A DNA stretch of 64,000 bases from Flavobacterium xinjiangense (lineage in GTDB: Bacteria > Bacteroidota > Bacteroidia > Flavobacteriales > Flavobacteriaceae), in contig NZ_FRCL01000005.1 in NCBI RefSeq assembly GCF_900142885.1, positions 124,001 to 188,000 on the forward strand, written 5' to 3'. Below the pieces are notes generated by a model. That model had not been told where the DNA came from, did no database searches, and worked only from the letters and a program-made list of their open reading frames with translations. Made by a program: the position numbers and the translations under genes. Below, in pieces: positions 43,056 through 52,148 of the stretch. Position 1 is the stretch's first letter; the number at the start of each line of letters is the position of its first letter.

Positions 43056-43253
43056 ATGTCAAAAATCATGTTTGATTACACAAAATCAATACTAGAAAGA
43101 GTAAGTTTTGATCCAATACTTTTTTGTAAAGAATTAGAAAAAGCCATAAAAACCCTATTACCGTTTGAAATGGAACAATTACGAGAATGGTTATTAAATT
43201 TCACGATCGAAAAACCAGAATTGAAACAATGCTTGCTTATCGTCAATTCATAA
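43056..43253 (+). CDS. Small conserved hypothetical protein
   Basis: A 65-residue cytoplasmic protein, largely helical: F-D-Y-T-K-S-I-L-E-R-V-S-F-D, then F-C-K-E-L-E-K-A-I and L-L-P-F-E-M-E-Q-L-R-E-W. I recall near-identical small proteins in other flavobacteria, which supports it being real; no function is known. It ends at a terminator shared with oxyR. Confidence 0.75.
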   Translation: MSKIMFDYTKSILERVSFDPILFCKELEKAIKTLLPFEMEQLREWLLNFTIEKPELKQCLLIVNS

Positions 43254-43255
43254 AT

Positions 43256-43285
43256 AAAAAAGGAACCTTAATCGGTTCCTTTTTT
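43256..43285. terminator. Bidirectional terminator between the small protein gene and oxyR
   Basis: AAAAAAGGAACC pairs with GGTTCCTTTTTT around six bases; it touches the oxyR stop codon. Confidence 0.88.
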
Positions 43286-44226
43286 TATTTTTTCTGAATT
43301 GGACTTACAATTTGAACATTGTGAAAAACAATTGCTCCTTTTATAACTCCGGCAATTGTGCTTCTTAGTGCATCAATTATTTGTATTTTTAATTCGCTTT
43401 TTGGGAAAATTAAACTGACTTCACGTGCAGGTTTAGGTTCCTTAAAATGACGCAACTTCAGTTTGTCTGACTCTTTCAAATCTAAAGTGTGCAGATAGGG
43501 CAGGAGTGTCGTTCCTAAACCCTCATCGGCTAGTTTTATTAATGTTTCAAAACTGCCGCTTTCAATTTGAAAATGATTAAATTCATTTTTACCCTGGCTT
43601 TTGCATAAATTCAAAATTCCATCTCTAAAACAGTGTCCGTCTTGTAATAACAAGATTTCATCCAGATTTAAGTCAGACACTTCAATCTCTTCTTTTTGAA
43701 AATTTTGATGACTCTCTGGAATATAAGCTACAAAGGGTTCAAAATACAAAACAATTTCTTTAATTTTTTCTTCCATCAATGGAGTTGCTGCTATTGCCGC
43801 ATCCAGATGACCGTTGTTGAGTTTTGTTATAATCTCTTCGGTGTTTAGCTCTTCGATTATGAGTTTTACCTTTGGATATTTTTTTATGAAATTATTCAAA
43901 AACATAGGTAACAGTGTAGGCATGATAGTTGGGATGATTCCTAATCTAAACTCACCTCCTATAAAACCTTTTTGCTGTTCAACAATATCTTGAATTCTAT
44001 CCGCTTCATTGACAATGTTTTTGGCTTGATTCACAATTTTTTGTCCAATATCCGTCAACTGAATTGGTTTCTTGGATCGATCAAATATCTGAATGCTTAA
44101 TTCTTCTTCTATTTTTTGAATTTGCATGCTCAAAGTCGGTTGGGTAACAAAACATTTTTCGGCAGCAAGTGTGAAATTTTTATGTTCGGCTACAGCCAAA
44201 ACATATTTTAATTGAGTGATTGTCAT
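43285..44226 (-). CDS. oxyR: LysR-family hydrogen-peroxide sensor OxyR
   Basis: A 313-residue LysR regulator from the ATG at 44226 (M-T-I-T-Q-L-K-Y). The helix-turn-helix is at about 18-37 (T-L-A-A-E-K-C-F-V-T-Q-P-T-L-S-M-Q-I). The redox pair lies in G-H-C-F-R-D-G-I-L-N-L-C at Cys199 and Cys208, the same numbering as E. coli OxyR, which also supports this start. Peroxide forms the disulfide and turns it into an activator. The divergent dps is its classic target. Confidence 0.93.
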   Translation of the reverse strand: MTITQLKYVLAVAEHKNFTLAAEKCFVTQPTLSMQIQKIEEELSIQIFDRSKKPIQLTDIGQKIVNQAKNIVNEADRIQDIVEQQKGFIGGEFRLGIIPTIMPTLLPMFLNNFIKKYPKVKLIIEELNTEEIITKLNNGHLDAAIAATPLMEEKIKEIVLYFEPFVAYIPESHQNFQKEEIEVSDLNLDEILLLQDGHCFRDGILNLCKSQGKNEFNHFQIESGSFETLIKLADEGLGTTLLPYLHTLDLKESDKLKLRHFKEPKPAREVSLIFPKSELKIQIIDALRSTIAGVIKGAIVFHNVQIVSPIQKK

Positions 44227-44246
44227 TTTTATAGTAATTTCTGATA

Positions 44247-44306
44247 CAAATATAAAAACAATCAATTTAATTTATAGTACAAATTTTGTTTTCTTGCATA
44301 AATTTG
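44247..44306. promoter_or_regulatory. Divergent oxyR/dps promoter region
   Basis: A TAnnTTTG box points each way: TATATTTG on the minus strand at 44247-44254 for oxyR, and TAAATTTG at 44299-44306 for dps. The 44 bases between them are where OxyR would bind; no unambiguous OxyR operator consensus could be picked by eye. Confidence 0.45.
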
Positions 44307-44323
44307 TAACTAAATAAAAAATA

Positions 44324-44803
44324 ATGAAAACTAACATTCTAGGATTACCAGTTAAAGAATCCGAATTAATAATATCGGAATTAAACACATTATTGTCAAA
44401 TTTTCAAGTATACTATCAGAATTTAAGAGGAATTCATTGGAATATTCGCGGTAAGCGTTTCTTTGATTTACATGTAAAGTTTGAAGAATTGTATAATGAT
44501 TCACAATTAAAAATCGACATGATTGCTGAGCGCGTGCTGACTCTTGGTGGTTCTCCATTTCATACTTTTGAGGATTACATTAAAAATAGTCAGTTGCCTG
44601 TAGGTAAAAATATTTCTATTGATGAAAAAGCAATTCACCTAATAGTAAACTCATTATCTCATTTATTGAAAATTGAAAGAGAAATTCTAAACAAATCTGC
44701 AGAAATTAATGATGAAGGGACAAATTCAATGATGAGTGGCTTTATTGCAGAACAAGAAAAAACAATTTGGATGATGCAAGCATGGCTGGAAGAAGGTTTG
44801 TAA
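44324..44803 (+). CDS. dps: Dps family DNA-binding ferritin-like protein
   Basis: A 159-residue four-helix mini-ferritin. The ferroxidase site residues lie in G-I-H-W-N-I-R-G and F-D-L-H-V-K-F-E-E-L-Y. As a dodecamer it stores iron, consumes peroxide and shields DNA. It is transcribed away from oxyR, and a terminator follows 20 bases downstream. Confidence 0.94.
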   Translation: MKTNILGLPVKESELIISELNTLLSNFQVYYQNLRGIHWNIRGKRFFDLHVKFEELYNDSQLKIDMIAERVLTLGGSPFHTFEDYIKNSQLPVGKNISIDEKAIHLIVNSLSHLLKIEREILNKSAEINDEGTNSMMSGFIAEQEKTIWMMQAWLEEGL

Positions 44804-44823
44804 TATTAGATTTATTTAAAAAG

Positions 44824-44860
44824 AAAAACCAGAGGAGATGAGTTCTTTCTGGTTTTTTTT
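44824..44860 (+). terminator. Intrinsic terminator of dps
   Basis: AAAAACCAGA pairs with TCTGGTTTTT and continues into T residues. Confidence 0.82.
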
Positions 44861-44932
44861 ATAATGTTAATTTTTTTTTAAATTCAATAAAGCTTTTACT
44901 TTTGTCAAAAACTTTGCACTATTTTTGCGACA

Positions 44933-45214
44933 ATGAAAATAACTGCTCAAATATTATTATTTGTTTTTATTAGCTTTCTTATAACTCCAACAATTGTTTG
45001 TTTGATAGAGAAGGACAGTGATACGTCTATTGTTTACAGTTTTTCTGAAGAAGAGAAAGCGCATAAAGAAATTAAGGCAGTTTTTATTTCCCATATTTCA
45101 TTTGAAGATCTACCTGAGTTGAGTTACAAGTCAAGTCTTATCTTTTCCGAGAATTTATCAAAACATGATAAAATAACCTCGACCATATTTATTCCCCCGC
45201 CAAACCAGGTTTAA
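44933..45214 (+). CDS. Small hypothetical membrane or exported protein
   Basis: A 93-residue protein with an N-terminal hydrophobic segment (I-L-L-F-V-F-I-S-F-L-I) that may be a signal anchor, then an acidic region (S-F-S-E-E-E-K-A-H-K-E-I-K) and an end I-F-I-P-P-P. A TATTTTTG box ends only 5 bases before the ATG, which would give almost no leader. It precedes the SulP gene by 86 bases. Family unknown. Confidence 0.65.
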   Translation: MKITAQILLFVFISFLITPTIVCLIEKDSDTSIVYSFSEEEKAHKEIKAVFISHISFEDLPELSYKSSLIFSENLSKHDKITSTIFIPPPNQV

Positions 45215-45300
45215 TACAATGTTGATTTTATTTTTATGAAATCAAATTTTCACATTTTTCAATGTGACAAACTCTTTGTGTTAAATTTTAGTTCGGTATT

Positions 45301-46956
45301 ATGACAAAAAAAATCAATCTTTTTGCTAACCTTAAATCTGATTTTGCGTCTGGTTTAGTGGTTTTTTTGGTGGCGCTTCCATTGTGTTTAGGTATTGCAA
45401 TGGCTTCAGGTGCTCCCTTATTTTCAGGAATTATTTCGGGAATTATTGGAGGAATAGTGGTGGGATATTTAAGTACATCACACATAAGTGTTTCTGGCCC
45501 GGCAGCGGGTTTAACTGCCATTGTTCTTACAGCAATCACAGATTTAGGAGCTTTTGATGTTTTTTTAACCGCGGTTTTTATTGCGGGTTTAATACAGTTG
45601 GTATTAGGATTTGTCAAAGCGGGAAGTATTTCAAATTATTTTCCTACGAATGTTATTGAAGGAATGCTAGCCGGTATTGGAATTATTATTATTCTAAAAC
45701 AATTGCCTCATGCTTTCGGTTATGACAGTGATTTTGAAGGAGATCAATCCTTTCTACAATTGGACGGGAGCGACACGTTATCCTCATTATTTAGTATCTT
45801 TAATTATATTCAATTAGGCTCAATAATAATTACAGTTCTGTCATTAATAATATTGATTGCTTGGGATAAAGTTCCTTTTTTGAAAAAATTAAAATTAATT
45901 CCTGGTGCGCTTGTAGCGGTAGTTGTTGGAGTGATTTTAAATGAAGTTTTTACTGCTGCAGGAAGTACATTAGCTATTGCAAAAGAACATTTAGTTTCCC
46001 TGCCTGTTCCTGGAAGCTTAGAAGAATTTAAGTCTATTATAGTAACGCCAAATTTCTCAGGAGTAACAAATCCTAAAGTTTGGGTAATTGCTTTAACTAT
46101 TGCCATTGTAGCTTCGATTGAGACTTTATTGAGTATTGAAGCAGCTGATAGAATGGATGTTCAGAAACGATATACAGATACCAATGTAGAGCTGAAAGCC
46201 CAAGGAATTGGAAATATGGTAAGTTCTCTTTTAGGAGGTTTACCGCTGACATCTGTAATTGTACGTACTTCAGCAAATAATAATTCTGGAGCTAAATCGA
46301 AAATGTCAGCTATTATTCATGGACTTTTTCTATTGATAAGTGTGCTTACAATTCCGTTTGTTTTGAATAAAATCCCCTTGGCTACTTTGGCGGCAATTCT
46401 TTTATTAGTTGGATATAAATTAGCCAAGCCAGCGACATTCTTACATTTTTTGGAAAAAGGAAAATACCAATTTGTTCCTTTTATAGCAACATTATTGGCT
46501 GTTGTTTTTACTGATTTGTTGAAAGGAGTGGCATTAGGAATTGTTATTAGTATTATTTTTGTTTTAAAAGGAAACCTCAAACGAGCGTATAGTTTTAGAA
46601 AAGAAGAATATGCAGATGGCGATGTGATTCATATTGATTTGGCTCAAGAAGTTTCTTTTTTAAACAAAGCGGCAATAAAACTGACCTTAAATGATATTCC
46701 AGAAAACTCAAAAGTAGTTATTGATGCGAAGGATACCGTTTATATTGCGCATGATATTTTAGACTTGATTCACGAATTTAAAACCACAAGAGCCATTGAT
46801 AATAATATAAAAGTCAAGCTAAAAGGGTTTAAAAAAGCATATCAATTAGAAAATACTTCGGAGACACAAAATCATGTTACAATCGAGCATTATTATGACT
46901 TTGCAAAAAGAAAAATGGTAAAAAAGGAAGTGCAAGCAGAAGTATTTCCAGAATAA
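45301..46956 (+). CDS. SulP family inorganic anion transporter
   Basis: A 551-residue permease. The first 430 residues hold about twelve to fourteen membrane helices with the SulP features L-P-L-C-L-G-I-A-M-A-S-G-A-P-L and I-S-V-S-G-P-A-A-G-L; the C-terminal 90 residues form a STAS-like domain (S-F-L-N-K-A-A-I, V-V-I-D-A-K-D). Bacterial members take up bicarbonate or sulfate. The carbonic anhydrase gene 98 bases downstream makes bicarbonate the likely ion. Confidence 0.9.
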   Translation: MTKKINLFANLKSDFASGLVVFLVALPLCLGIAMASGAPLFSGIISGIIGGIVVGYLSTSHISVSGPAAGLTAIVLTAITDLGAFDVFLTAVFIAGLIQLVLGFVKAGSISNYFPTNVIEGMLAGIGIIIILKQLPHAFGYDSDFEGDQSFLQLDGSDTLSSLFSIFNYIQLGSIIITVLSLIILIAWDKVPFLKKLKLIPGALVAVVVGVILNEVFTAAGSTLAIAKEHLVSLPVPGSLEEFKSIIVTPNFSGVTNPKVWVIALTIAIVASIETLLSIEAADRMDVQKRYTDTNVELKAQGIGNMVSSLLGGLPLTSVIVRTSANNNSGAKSKMSAIIHGLFLLISVLTIPFVLNKIPLATLAAILLLVGYKLAKPATFLHFLEKGKYQFVPFIATLLAVVFTDLLKGVALGIVISIIFVLKGNLKRAYSFRKEEYADGDVIHIDLAQEVSFLNKAAIKLTLNDIPENSKVVIDAKDTVYIAHDILDLIHEFKTTRAIDNNIKVKLKGFKKAYQLENTSETQNHVTIEHYYDFAKRKMVKKEVQAEVFPE

Positions 46957-47054
46957 AGAAACAAACTAATTATGTACAAACGTTTAAATTCTGTTACTTT
47001 ACATGATTAAAGGACAATTTTTTAAAGTTTTGAAAAATATTAAAAACTAAAATA

Positions 47055-47690
47055 ATGGATGATTTTTATAAAAAAATATTAGATAATAATAAGCAATGGG
47101 TCGAAACTTCTTTAGCAAGCGATCCAAATTATTTTCAAGATTTAGCCAAAGGACAAACTCCGCCCTTATTGTGGATAGGTTGTTCAGATAGTAGGGTTCC
47201 TGCTAACGAAATAGTGGGTGCAAAACCAGGTGAAGTTTTTGTTCACAGAAATATTGCCAATATGGTCGTACATTCTGATATGAATATGTTAAGTGTTCTG
47301 GATTATGCCGTTAATGTTTTAAAAGTAAAACATGTTTTAGTTTGTGGTCATTATGGTTGTGGTGGTATAAAAGCGGCTATGGGCAATGACTCCATCGGAA
47401 TTATTGACAACTGGATTCGCCATATAAAAGATGTTTATCGTTTGCATAGCAATTATTTAGATTCTATCGAAGATGAAACAGAACGTTTTAACACATTTGT
47501 TGAAATCAGCGTAAAAGAACAAGTTTTCAATTTGGCTAAAACTTCTATAGTACAATCGGCTTGGAAAAATGGTCAGGAGTTGACTTTACACGGTTGGGCT
47601 TATGGTCTAAATTCAGGTTTTGTTACTGATTTAGAAGTTAATATCAGTTCCAATAATGATTTGGATGAAGTATACCAATTGAAATTTTAA
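47055..47690 (+). CDS. Beta-class carbonic anhydrase
   Basis: A 211-residue enzyme very close in layout to E. coli Can. Zinc ligands Cys43, His99 and Cys102 and the Asp45-Arg47 dyad are all visible (G-C-S-D-S-R and C-G-H-Y-G-C-G-G). It interconverts CO2 and bicarbonate in the cytoplasm and forms a probable operon with the SulP transporter, supplying bicarbonate for carboxylases. Confidence 0.95.
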   Translation: MDDFYKKILDNNKQWVETSLASDPNYFQDLAKGQTPPLLWIGCSDSRVPANEIVGAKPGEVFVHRNIANMVVHSDMNMLSVLDYAVNVLKVKHVLVCGHYGCGGIKAAMGNDSIGIIDNWIRHIKDVYRLHSNYLDSIEDETERFNTFVEISVKEQVFNLAKTSIVQSAWKNGQELTLHGWAYGLNSGFVTDLEVNISSNNDLDEVYQLKF

Positions 47691-47695
47691 ATATA

Positions 47696-47887
47696 AGCCG
47701 CTCTCGAGCCTTCGGTATGGACCCAAAACCGGATTGGATATTAAACACGAATTTCACAAATTTGCACAATTCGTGTAAATTCGTGAAATTCGTGTTTGAC
47801 TTTTTAATATCAACTTAAAAATCAGTGTGAATCTACTTCATCCCTATTACAAACTTGTTTCCAAGTGTAGCTCTCGAGCGGCTTTTT
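47696..47887. repeat. Nested inverted repeats in the carbonic anhydrase downstream region
   Basis: Outer arms AAGCCGCT (about 47696) and AGCGGCTT (about 47876) each sit beside the same 9-base GCTCTCGAG; the right arm runs into a T tract, so it can serve as a terminator arm. Nested inside is the 21-bp palindrome at 47743-47797. Confidence 0.55.
47743..47797. repeat. 21-bp near-perfect palindrome built of ATTCGTG heptamers
   Basis: Arms 47743-47763 and 47777-47797 pair at 20 of 21 positions around a 13-base loop, and both arms consist of overlapping AATTCGTG/CACGAATT words. Similar sequences recur between genes in Flavobacterium from memory. Confidence 0.7.
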
Positions 47888-47889
47888 TA

Positions 47890-49092
47890 TTATTCGATTT
47901 CTTCCAGATTTTCATTAAATGCCGAAGGTAAAAGCGTTGGGATAAATTTAATCAAAATAGGAAGGAGTAAACTTCCTCCAGGGAGTAAAAATATAGTCAA
48001 TGAAGGTATGGTTTTACAAATATCCAATATTTGTTTCTTAACTTTTTTCTTTTCTTTTTCGTTTAAATCTCTTCGGGTGGAATAGGCCAGCAATACCATT
48101 AATTCTTTGCTTTGGACTATCTCCTTGACCAATCGCTTTTTATTGCGACTGATTAGGGTGACAACACTTTGGGTGGTATGGTCGTAAAAATGCTTAACAG
48201 GATTCGAATAATTAAAGTAAGGGATATCCTTTTTATGTTTTGTAATAAAGAGATTGGTACTGCTAATACTGCGATCGACAAATTCTTCTGAAACGGATAG
48301 GACATTCGCTAAAGAATGTAAAAAATAGGCTTCGTTATTTTCTATTTTTCCATCGCTCCATAAAGCCATTCCAGCAACATCAATAAGATAGTATTTCTCA
48401 AGGTCATTTGTAAAATAATCCAATTGGATTGTTTCTAAATTCTGAACTGAATTCTTCGAAAATTTACTGTAACGTATCGAAGCTTCAAAAAGCTTAATCA
48501 ATAAGTCATCATATTGCGTTTTGTTGGACTTTACTTTCAATGCCAGTGTTACAATATTAACAACCGTTTCCTCAATTTTTTTTAGATATTTTTCAGGGAT
48601 GGATCCATGAATTAAATATTGGCGAAACGCCAGTACATCAATAAACAATAAGGCATTTGTTACCAGATGCGAAAAGTTTTTACTGATGATTGTATCATTA
48701 GTTTGAACGCGTTCATCAATGATTTTTTCGAGAGTAAGCGAAGGCGAATTTTTAGGTAATATTTTCTTAAAGATGTTAAATCCCTGAGGATTCATTTGAT
48801 TGTAAAAAGCAACAGTTTGTTTGATGAAATTTTCCGGACTAATTTCTTTTTCCGTAGAGCAAAAAGTAGCGTATAAGGTATTTAATAAAGCAACTTTAGA
48901 AATCTCTTGCTTGAACCAGCCTTTGGTTTCAATAGGACTTTTAGTTTCAAAAGAGATTATGTGTCCATATATAAATCCTGTTTCTCTAACCTGATGGTAA
49001 AAGGTATCAGTGGTCTGAGAAGCATTCTCTAGTGAAAATTTTTGTTCTATAAAAAATTTATCTATCCAACCGGACGCCGAAGGGTTAATCAT
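47890..49092 (-). CDS. LETM1-related protein
   Basis: A 400-residue soluble, mostly helical protein. The C-terminus (about 345-400) matches the LETM1-type ribosome-binding-like segment: L-D-I-C-K-T-I-P-S-L-T-I-F-L-L-P-G-G-S-L-L-L-P-I. Before it is a TerB/DjlA-like helical region with A-L-W-S-D-G-K-I-E-N-N-E and an N-terminal helical domain. Flavobacterial annotations call it LETM1-related biofilm-associated protein; I cannot add evidence for biofilm involvement. Confidence 0.75.
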   Translation of the reverse strand: MINPSASGWIDKFFIEQKFSLENASQTTDTFYHQVRETGFIYGHIISFETKSPIETKGWFKQEISKVALLNTLYATFCSTEKEISPENFIKQTVAFYNQMNPQGFNIFKKILPKNSPSLTLEKIIDERVQTNDTIISKNFSHLVTNALLFIDVLAFRQYLIHGSIPEKYLKKIEETVVNIVTLALKVKSNKTQYDDLLIKLFEASIRYSKFSKNSVQNLETIQLDYFTNDLEKYYLIDVAGMALWSDGKIENNEAYFLHSLANVLSVSEEFVDRSISSTNLFITKHKKDIPYFNYSNPVKHFYDHTTQSVVTLISRNKKRLVKEIVQSKELMVLLAYSTRRDLNEKEKKKVKKQILDICKTIPSLTIFLLPGGSLLLPILIKFIPTLLPSAFNENLEEIE

Positions 49093-49177
49093 TGCTTTAA
49101 TTTGAAGCTACAAAGCTATGTTTTTTTATAGTTATGTAGAAAAGTTTAGGTTAAGTTTTAATTACTTATTGGAAATA

Positions 49178-49747
49178 TTAATCACGGGCTTTTTTATTTT
49201 GGGAGCAGAGATTTATAATTTCAGTGATTCTAATATTTCTTGTTTTTTCTCTCTTGGCTTGATTGAGCCAATAGAGATAACTTTTTCTGTAGGATGGACT
49301 AAAATTTTTATAGTTTTCGAATGCAAAACTATTGTTATTAAATGCTATTTCTAGATCGGATGGAATAATCAAATCCTCTACAGCATCTAATGAGGTCCAC
49401 GATCCATTTTTTTTAGCTATTTCAACTTTTGCTAATCCACTTTCGTGCATCAAATTTTCTTGGATGAGTTTTTCTATATATTTTTTATTGAGCTTACTCC
49501 AAACACTTTTATCTTTTCTGGGTGAAAAAACCTGTTTACGCCGTTCTTCGTCCATTTTTGTTACTGTGGAATCGATCCACCCGAAACAAACGGCAACTTG
49601 CACTGCCTCTTCCCATCGCATACTTTCAAATTCACTCCCAACTTTATAAAAAATTAAATACACGCCTTTTGAAGCGTGATGATTTTCATTCAACCAATCA
49701 CGCCATTCTTTTGTGTTTTTGAAATAATGGTGTTCTTTATCTTCCAA
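49178..49747 (-). CDS. YdeI/OmpD-associated family protein
   Basis: A 189-residue protein of the YdeI (bacteriocin-protection, DUF1801-like) family: H-Y-F-K-N-T-K-E-W-R-D-W-L at the start, V-C-F-G-W-I-D-S, K-Q-V-F-S-P-R-K-D-K-S-V-W-S-K-L-N-K and the late A-K-R-E-K-T-R. The start is TTG at 49747 with an in-frame stop right upstream. Cytoplasmic. In E. coli a homologue affects resistance to polymyxin and cationic peptides; the role here is untested. Confidence 0.85.
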   Translation of the reverse strand: MEDKEHHYFKNTKEWRDWLNENHHASKGVYLIFYKVGSEFESMRWEEAVQVAVCFGWIDSTVTKMDEERRKQVFSPRKDKSVWSKLNKKYIEKLIQENLMHESGLAKVEIAKKNGSWTSLDAVEDLIIPSDLEIAFNNNSFAFENYKNFSPSYRKSYLYWLNQAKREKTRNIRITEIINLCSQNKKARD

Positions 49748-49763
49748 TTAAAATTTTTAAAAA

Positions 49764-50291
49764 CTATTTAATAATAGCGGAACATGCTACTCTTCCTCCG
49801 GCGTTTCCTGTGGGTTGTGTAACGAAATCATCAGTCCCTTGATGAACAATAAGCCCTTTTCCTATGATATCTTTAGTTGCATCTCCACAGCCAATACACC
49901 ATTCATCCGTTGTTATAGTAATCGTTCCATTTCCTTTTTCATCTGCTGTAAAGTTTCCTATATCTCCTTTATGATGTTCGCCAACTCCCCATTTTCCATG
50001 TTTTTTGAATGTTGGGTTCCAATGACCGCCTGTGGAACTTCCATCGGCAGCTGAACAATCTGATTTTTCATGAATATGTATCGCATGCGCTCCAGGTGTA
50101 AGTCCTGCTAATTTGGCGACGAAAGTGACTTTACCGTTTTTTTCTGTAAAAGTTGCTGTTCCAGAAACAGTACTATTGCTTTTTGGTTCAAAGGTAAGGT
50201 CTAATTTTTTAGAATCATTTGAACTACTGCTCGTTTTGCATCCAATCATAACAGATAAAACTAGCGCAATTGAAAGTGTTATTTTTTTCAT
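49764..50291 (-). CDS. sodC: Cu,Zn superoxide dismutase lipoprotein
   Basis: A 175-residue periplasmic enzyme with a lipobox (V-M-I-G-C, Cys18). Metal ligands lie in H-A-I-H-I-H-E-K, G-G-H-W-N-P, H-G and G-E-H-H-K-G-D; the disulfide Cys pair is in K-S-D-C and V-A-C-S. It removes superoxide arising outside the cytoplasm. It is immediately followed, 17 bases away, by the YdeI-like gene. Confidence 0.94.
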   Translation of the reverse strand: MKKITLSIALVLSVMIGCKTSSSSNDSKKLDLTFEPKSNSTVSGTATFTEKNGKVTFVAKLAGLTPGAHAIHIHEKSDCSAADGSSTGGHWNPTFKKHGKWGVGEHHKGDIGNFTADEKGNGTITITTDEWCIGCGDATKDIIGKGLIVHQGTDDFVTQPTGNAGGRVACSAIIK

Positions 50292-50587
50292 ATTGAGTTT
50301 TTATTATAAAAAATTTATTACGTAAAGTTACTCCATTTTTAACAAAAATACCCGAATGAAAACATAAAATTGCAATTTAAGCTTATTGATTTTTTATCGC
50401 TTTATAGCGCCACTTTCTGCTGTGAATTTTACAAAAAGAATTTTTAATTTCAATACATAAAGTTTGTATTTTTGATAGCAGTTTATTATGCCATCCTTAG
50501 TTGGTCAACATCCAATTTGCCAAAGAATAATTATTGAGAAAGAAAATCGTTTTTTTTTCTTTTGATAAAGACAAAATATTTTTTATT

Positions 50588-51502
50588 ATGAATCGTAAAG
50601 AAGCAGCAAAATCTGGTTGGGAATTATTAAAACGAACATATAAGGAATTTGATGATGATAATGCTATTAAATTAAGCGCTTCATTATCCTATTACACTAT
50701 ATTTTCATTACCACCATTATTAATTATTATTTTGTCAATTTTTAGTTTTTTCTTTGGACGTGAGGCTGTTACAGGGAGGTTTTTTGGTCAGATTAACGGA
50801 ATGGTTGGGAATCAGGCAGCGCTGCAAATTCAGGCAACCATTAAAAATATAGAGCTGACGGATAGCAATACCTTTGCTGCGATATTTGGAGGGATTATGC
50901 TATTAATAGGCGCTTCCGGTGTATTTGCAGAAATACAAAGTTCCATTAACTTTATTTGGGGATTAAAAGCAAAACCAAATAAGGGTATTATGAAGTTTAT
51001 CAAAAATAGAATCATGTCATTTTCAATGATTGCGTCTGTTGGATTTTTATTGTTGGTCAGTTTAACGGTCAATACCGTTATGGATGTTATCAATGAGCGA
51101 TTATTGCGATATTTTCCGGACTTAACCGTTTATTTATTTTACGTATTTAATATTCTGATTTTATTTTCCACAACCACTATACTGTTCTCCATTATTTTTA
51201 AAACGCTTCCCGATGGTTACATTGCTTGGAAGGACGCCATAATTGGTTCTAGTTTCACTTCTTTTTTCTTTATGTTTGGTAAGTTTGCTATCGGTTTTTA
51301 TTTAGGAAGTTCAACTGTAGCAACCGTTTATGGAGCCGCCGGTTCCGTAATTATCATTTTAATATGGGTATATTATTCTGCCATCATTTTGTATTTTGGT
51401 GCCGAATTTACAAAGGTTTATGCCAACGTGCATGGTGATAAAATTATTCCGAATGCATACGCTGTTGGTATCAAAGTAGAGGTGATCGAAGTTAAAAAAT
51501 AA
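50588..51502 (+). CDS. YihY/BrkB family membrane protein
   Basis: A 304-residue protein from the ATG at 50588 (M-N-R-K-E-A-A-K); the frame is open upstream to a TTG but without family-like residues. It has six membrane helices and the family pattern A-I-K-L-S-A-S-L-S-Y-Y-T-I-F-S-L-P-P and G-A-A-G-S-V-I-I-I-L-I-W-V-Y-Y. Older literature called it a tRNase BN; the membrane topology argues against that. Function unknown. Confidence 0.88.
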   Translation: MNRKEAAKSGWELLKRTYKEFDDDNAIKLSASLSYYTIFSLPPLLIIILSIFSFFFGREAVTGRFFGQINGMVGNQAALQIQATIKNIELTDSNTFAAIFGGIMLLIGASGVFAEIQSSINFIWGLKAKPNKGIMKFIKNRIMSFSMIASVGFLLLVSLTVNTVMDVINERLLRYFPDLTVYLFYVFNILILFSTTTILFSIIFKTLPDGYIAWKDAIIGSSFTSFFFMFGKFAIGFYLGSSTVATVYGAAGSVIIILIWVYYSAIILYFGAEFTKVYANVHGDKIIPNAYAVGIKVEVIEVKK

Positions 51503-51633
51503 GATACTTTTTTTTTAGCTATTAACAGTAAGGAAGTTACAATTTGATTTTTTTTCAGAGCTATTATTTTACGCAAATCTTAATGTTTTGGCAACGTTAT
51601 TGATAACATTTCATTTCAATAAAAAACAGACGC

Positions 51634-52065
51634 ATGAAAAAAATAATTTTATCGCTAACTATTTTATGCTTGGCATTTATTTCCTGCAATTCAATTAAAA
51701 CATCAAGTGCTACAACAGCCTCACTTGAGGGAACTTGGGAATTGAATTATATTACAGGACCAAGAATTGCTTTTGGAGGATTGTATCCAAACAAAAAGCC
51801 AACTATTATTTTTGATGTGAAAGAAAACAGAGTGTCCGGTGACGCCAGTTGCAACAGATACAGTGGAAAATTAAACGTTGATGGAAATAAAATCAGTTTC
51901 AAAGATCCAATTGCAATGACTAAGATGATGTGTATGGATATTCAAGGGGAAGAGGTTTATATGTCAACACTTCAAAAAATTGATTCTTATTCTATTTCCG
52001 AAGATGGAAAAACCTTGAATTTTATCATGGGAGATATTGCAATGATGCGTTTTGAGAAAAAATAG
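51634..52065 (+). CDS. META-domain lipoprotein (HslJ-like)
   Basis: A 143-residue lipoprotein (Cys18 in F-I-S-C). The META domain is clear: G-T-W-E-L-N-Y-I-T-G, S-G-D-A-S-C-N-R-Y-S-G, I-A-M-T-K-M-M-C and M-S-T-L-Q-K-I-D-S-Y. The domain is found in E. coli HslJ, linked to novobiocin resistance and heat stress. Periplasmic or outer-membrane anchored. Confidence 0.9.
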   Translation: MKKIILSLTILCLAFISCNSIKTSSATTASLEGTWELNYITGPRIAFGGLYPNKKPTIIFDVKENRVSGDASCNRYSGKLNVDGNKISFKDPIAMTKMMCMDIQGEEVYMSTLQKIDSYSISEDGKTLNFIMGDIAMMRFEKK

Positions 52066-52148
52066 GGAGGTATTTATTCCTATTGGTCTTTTTATGGATC
52101 TTATTGTTTATTGCTTAAAGAATGATTTAAATCAAATAAATAGAAATC

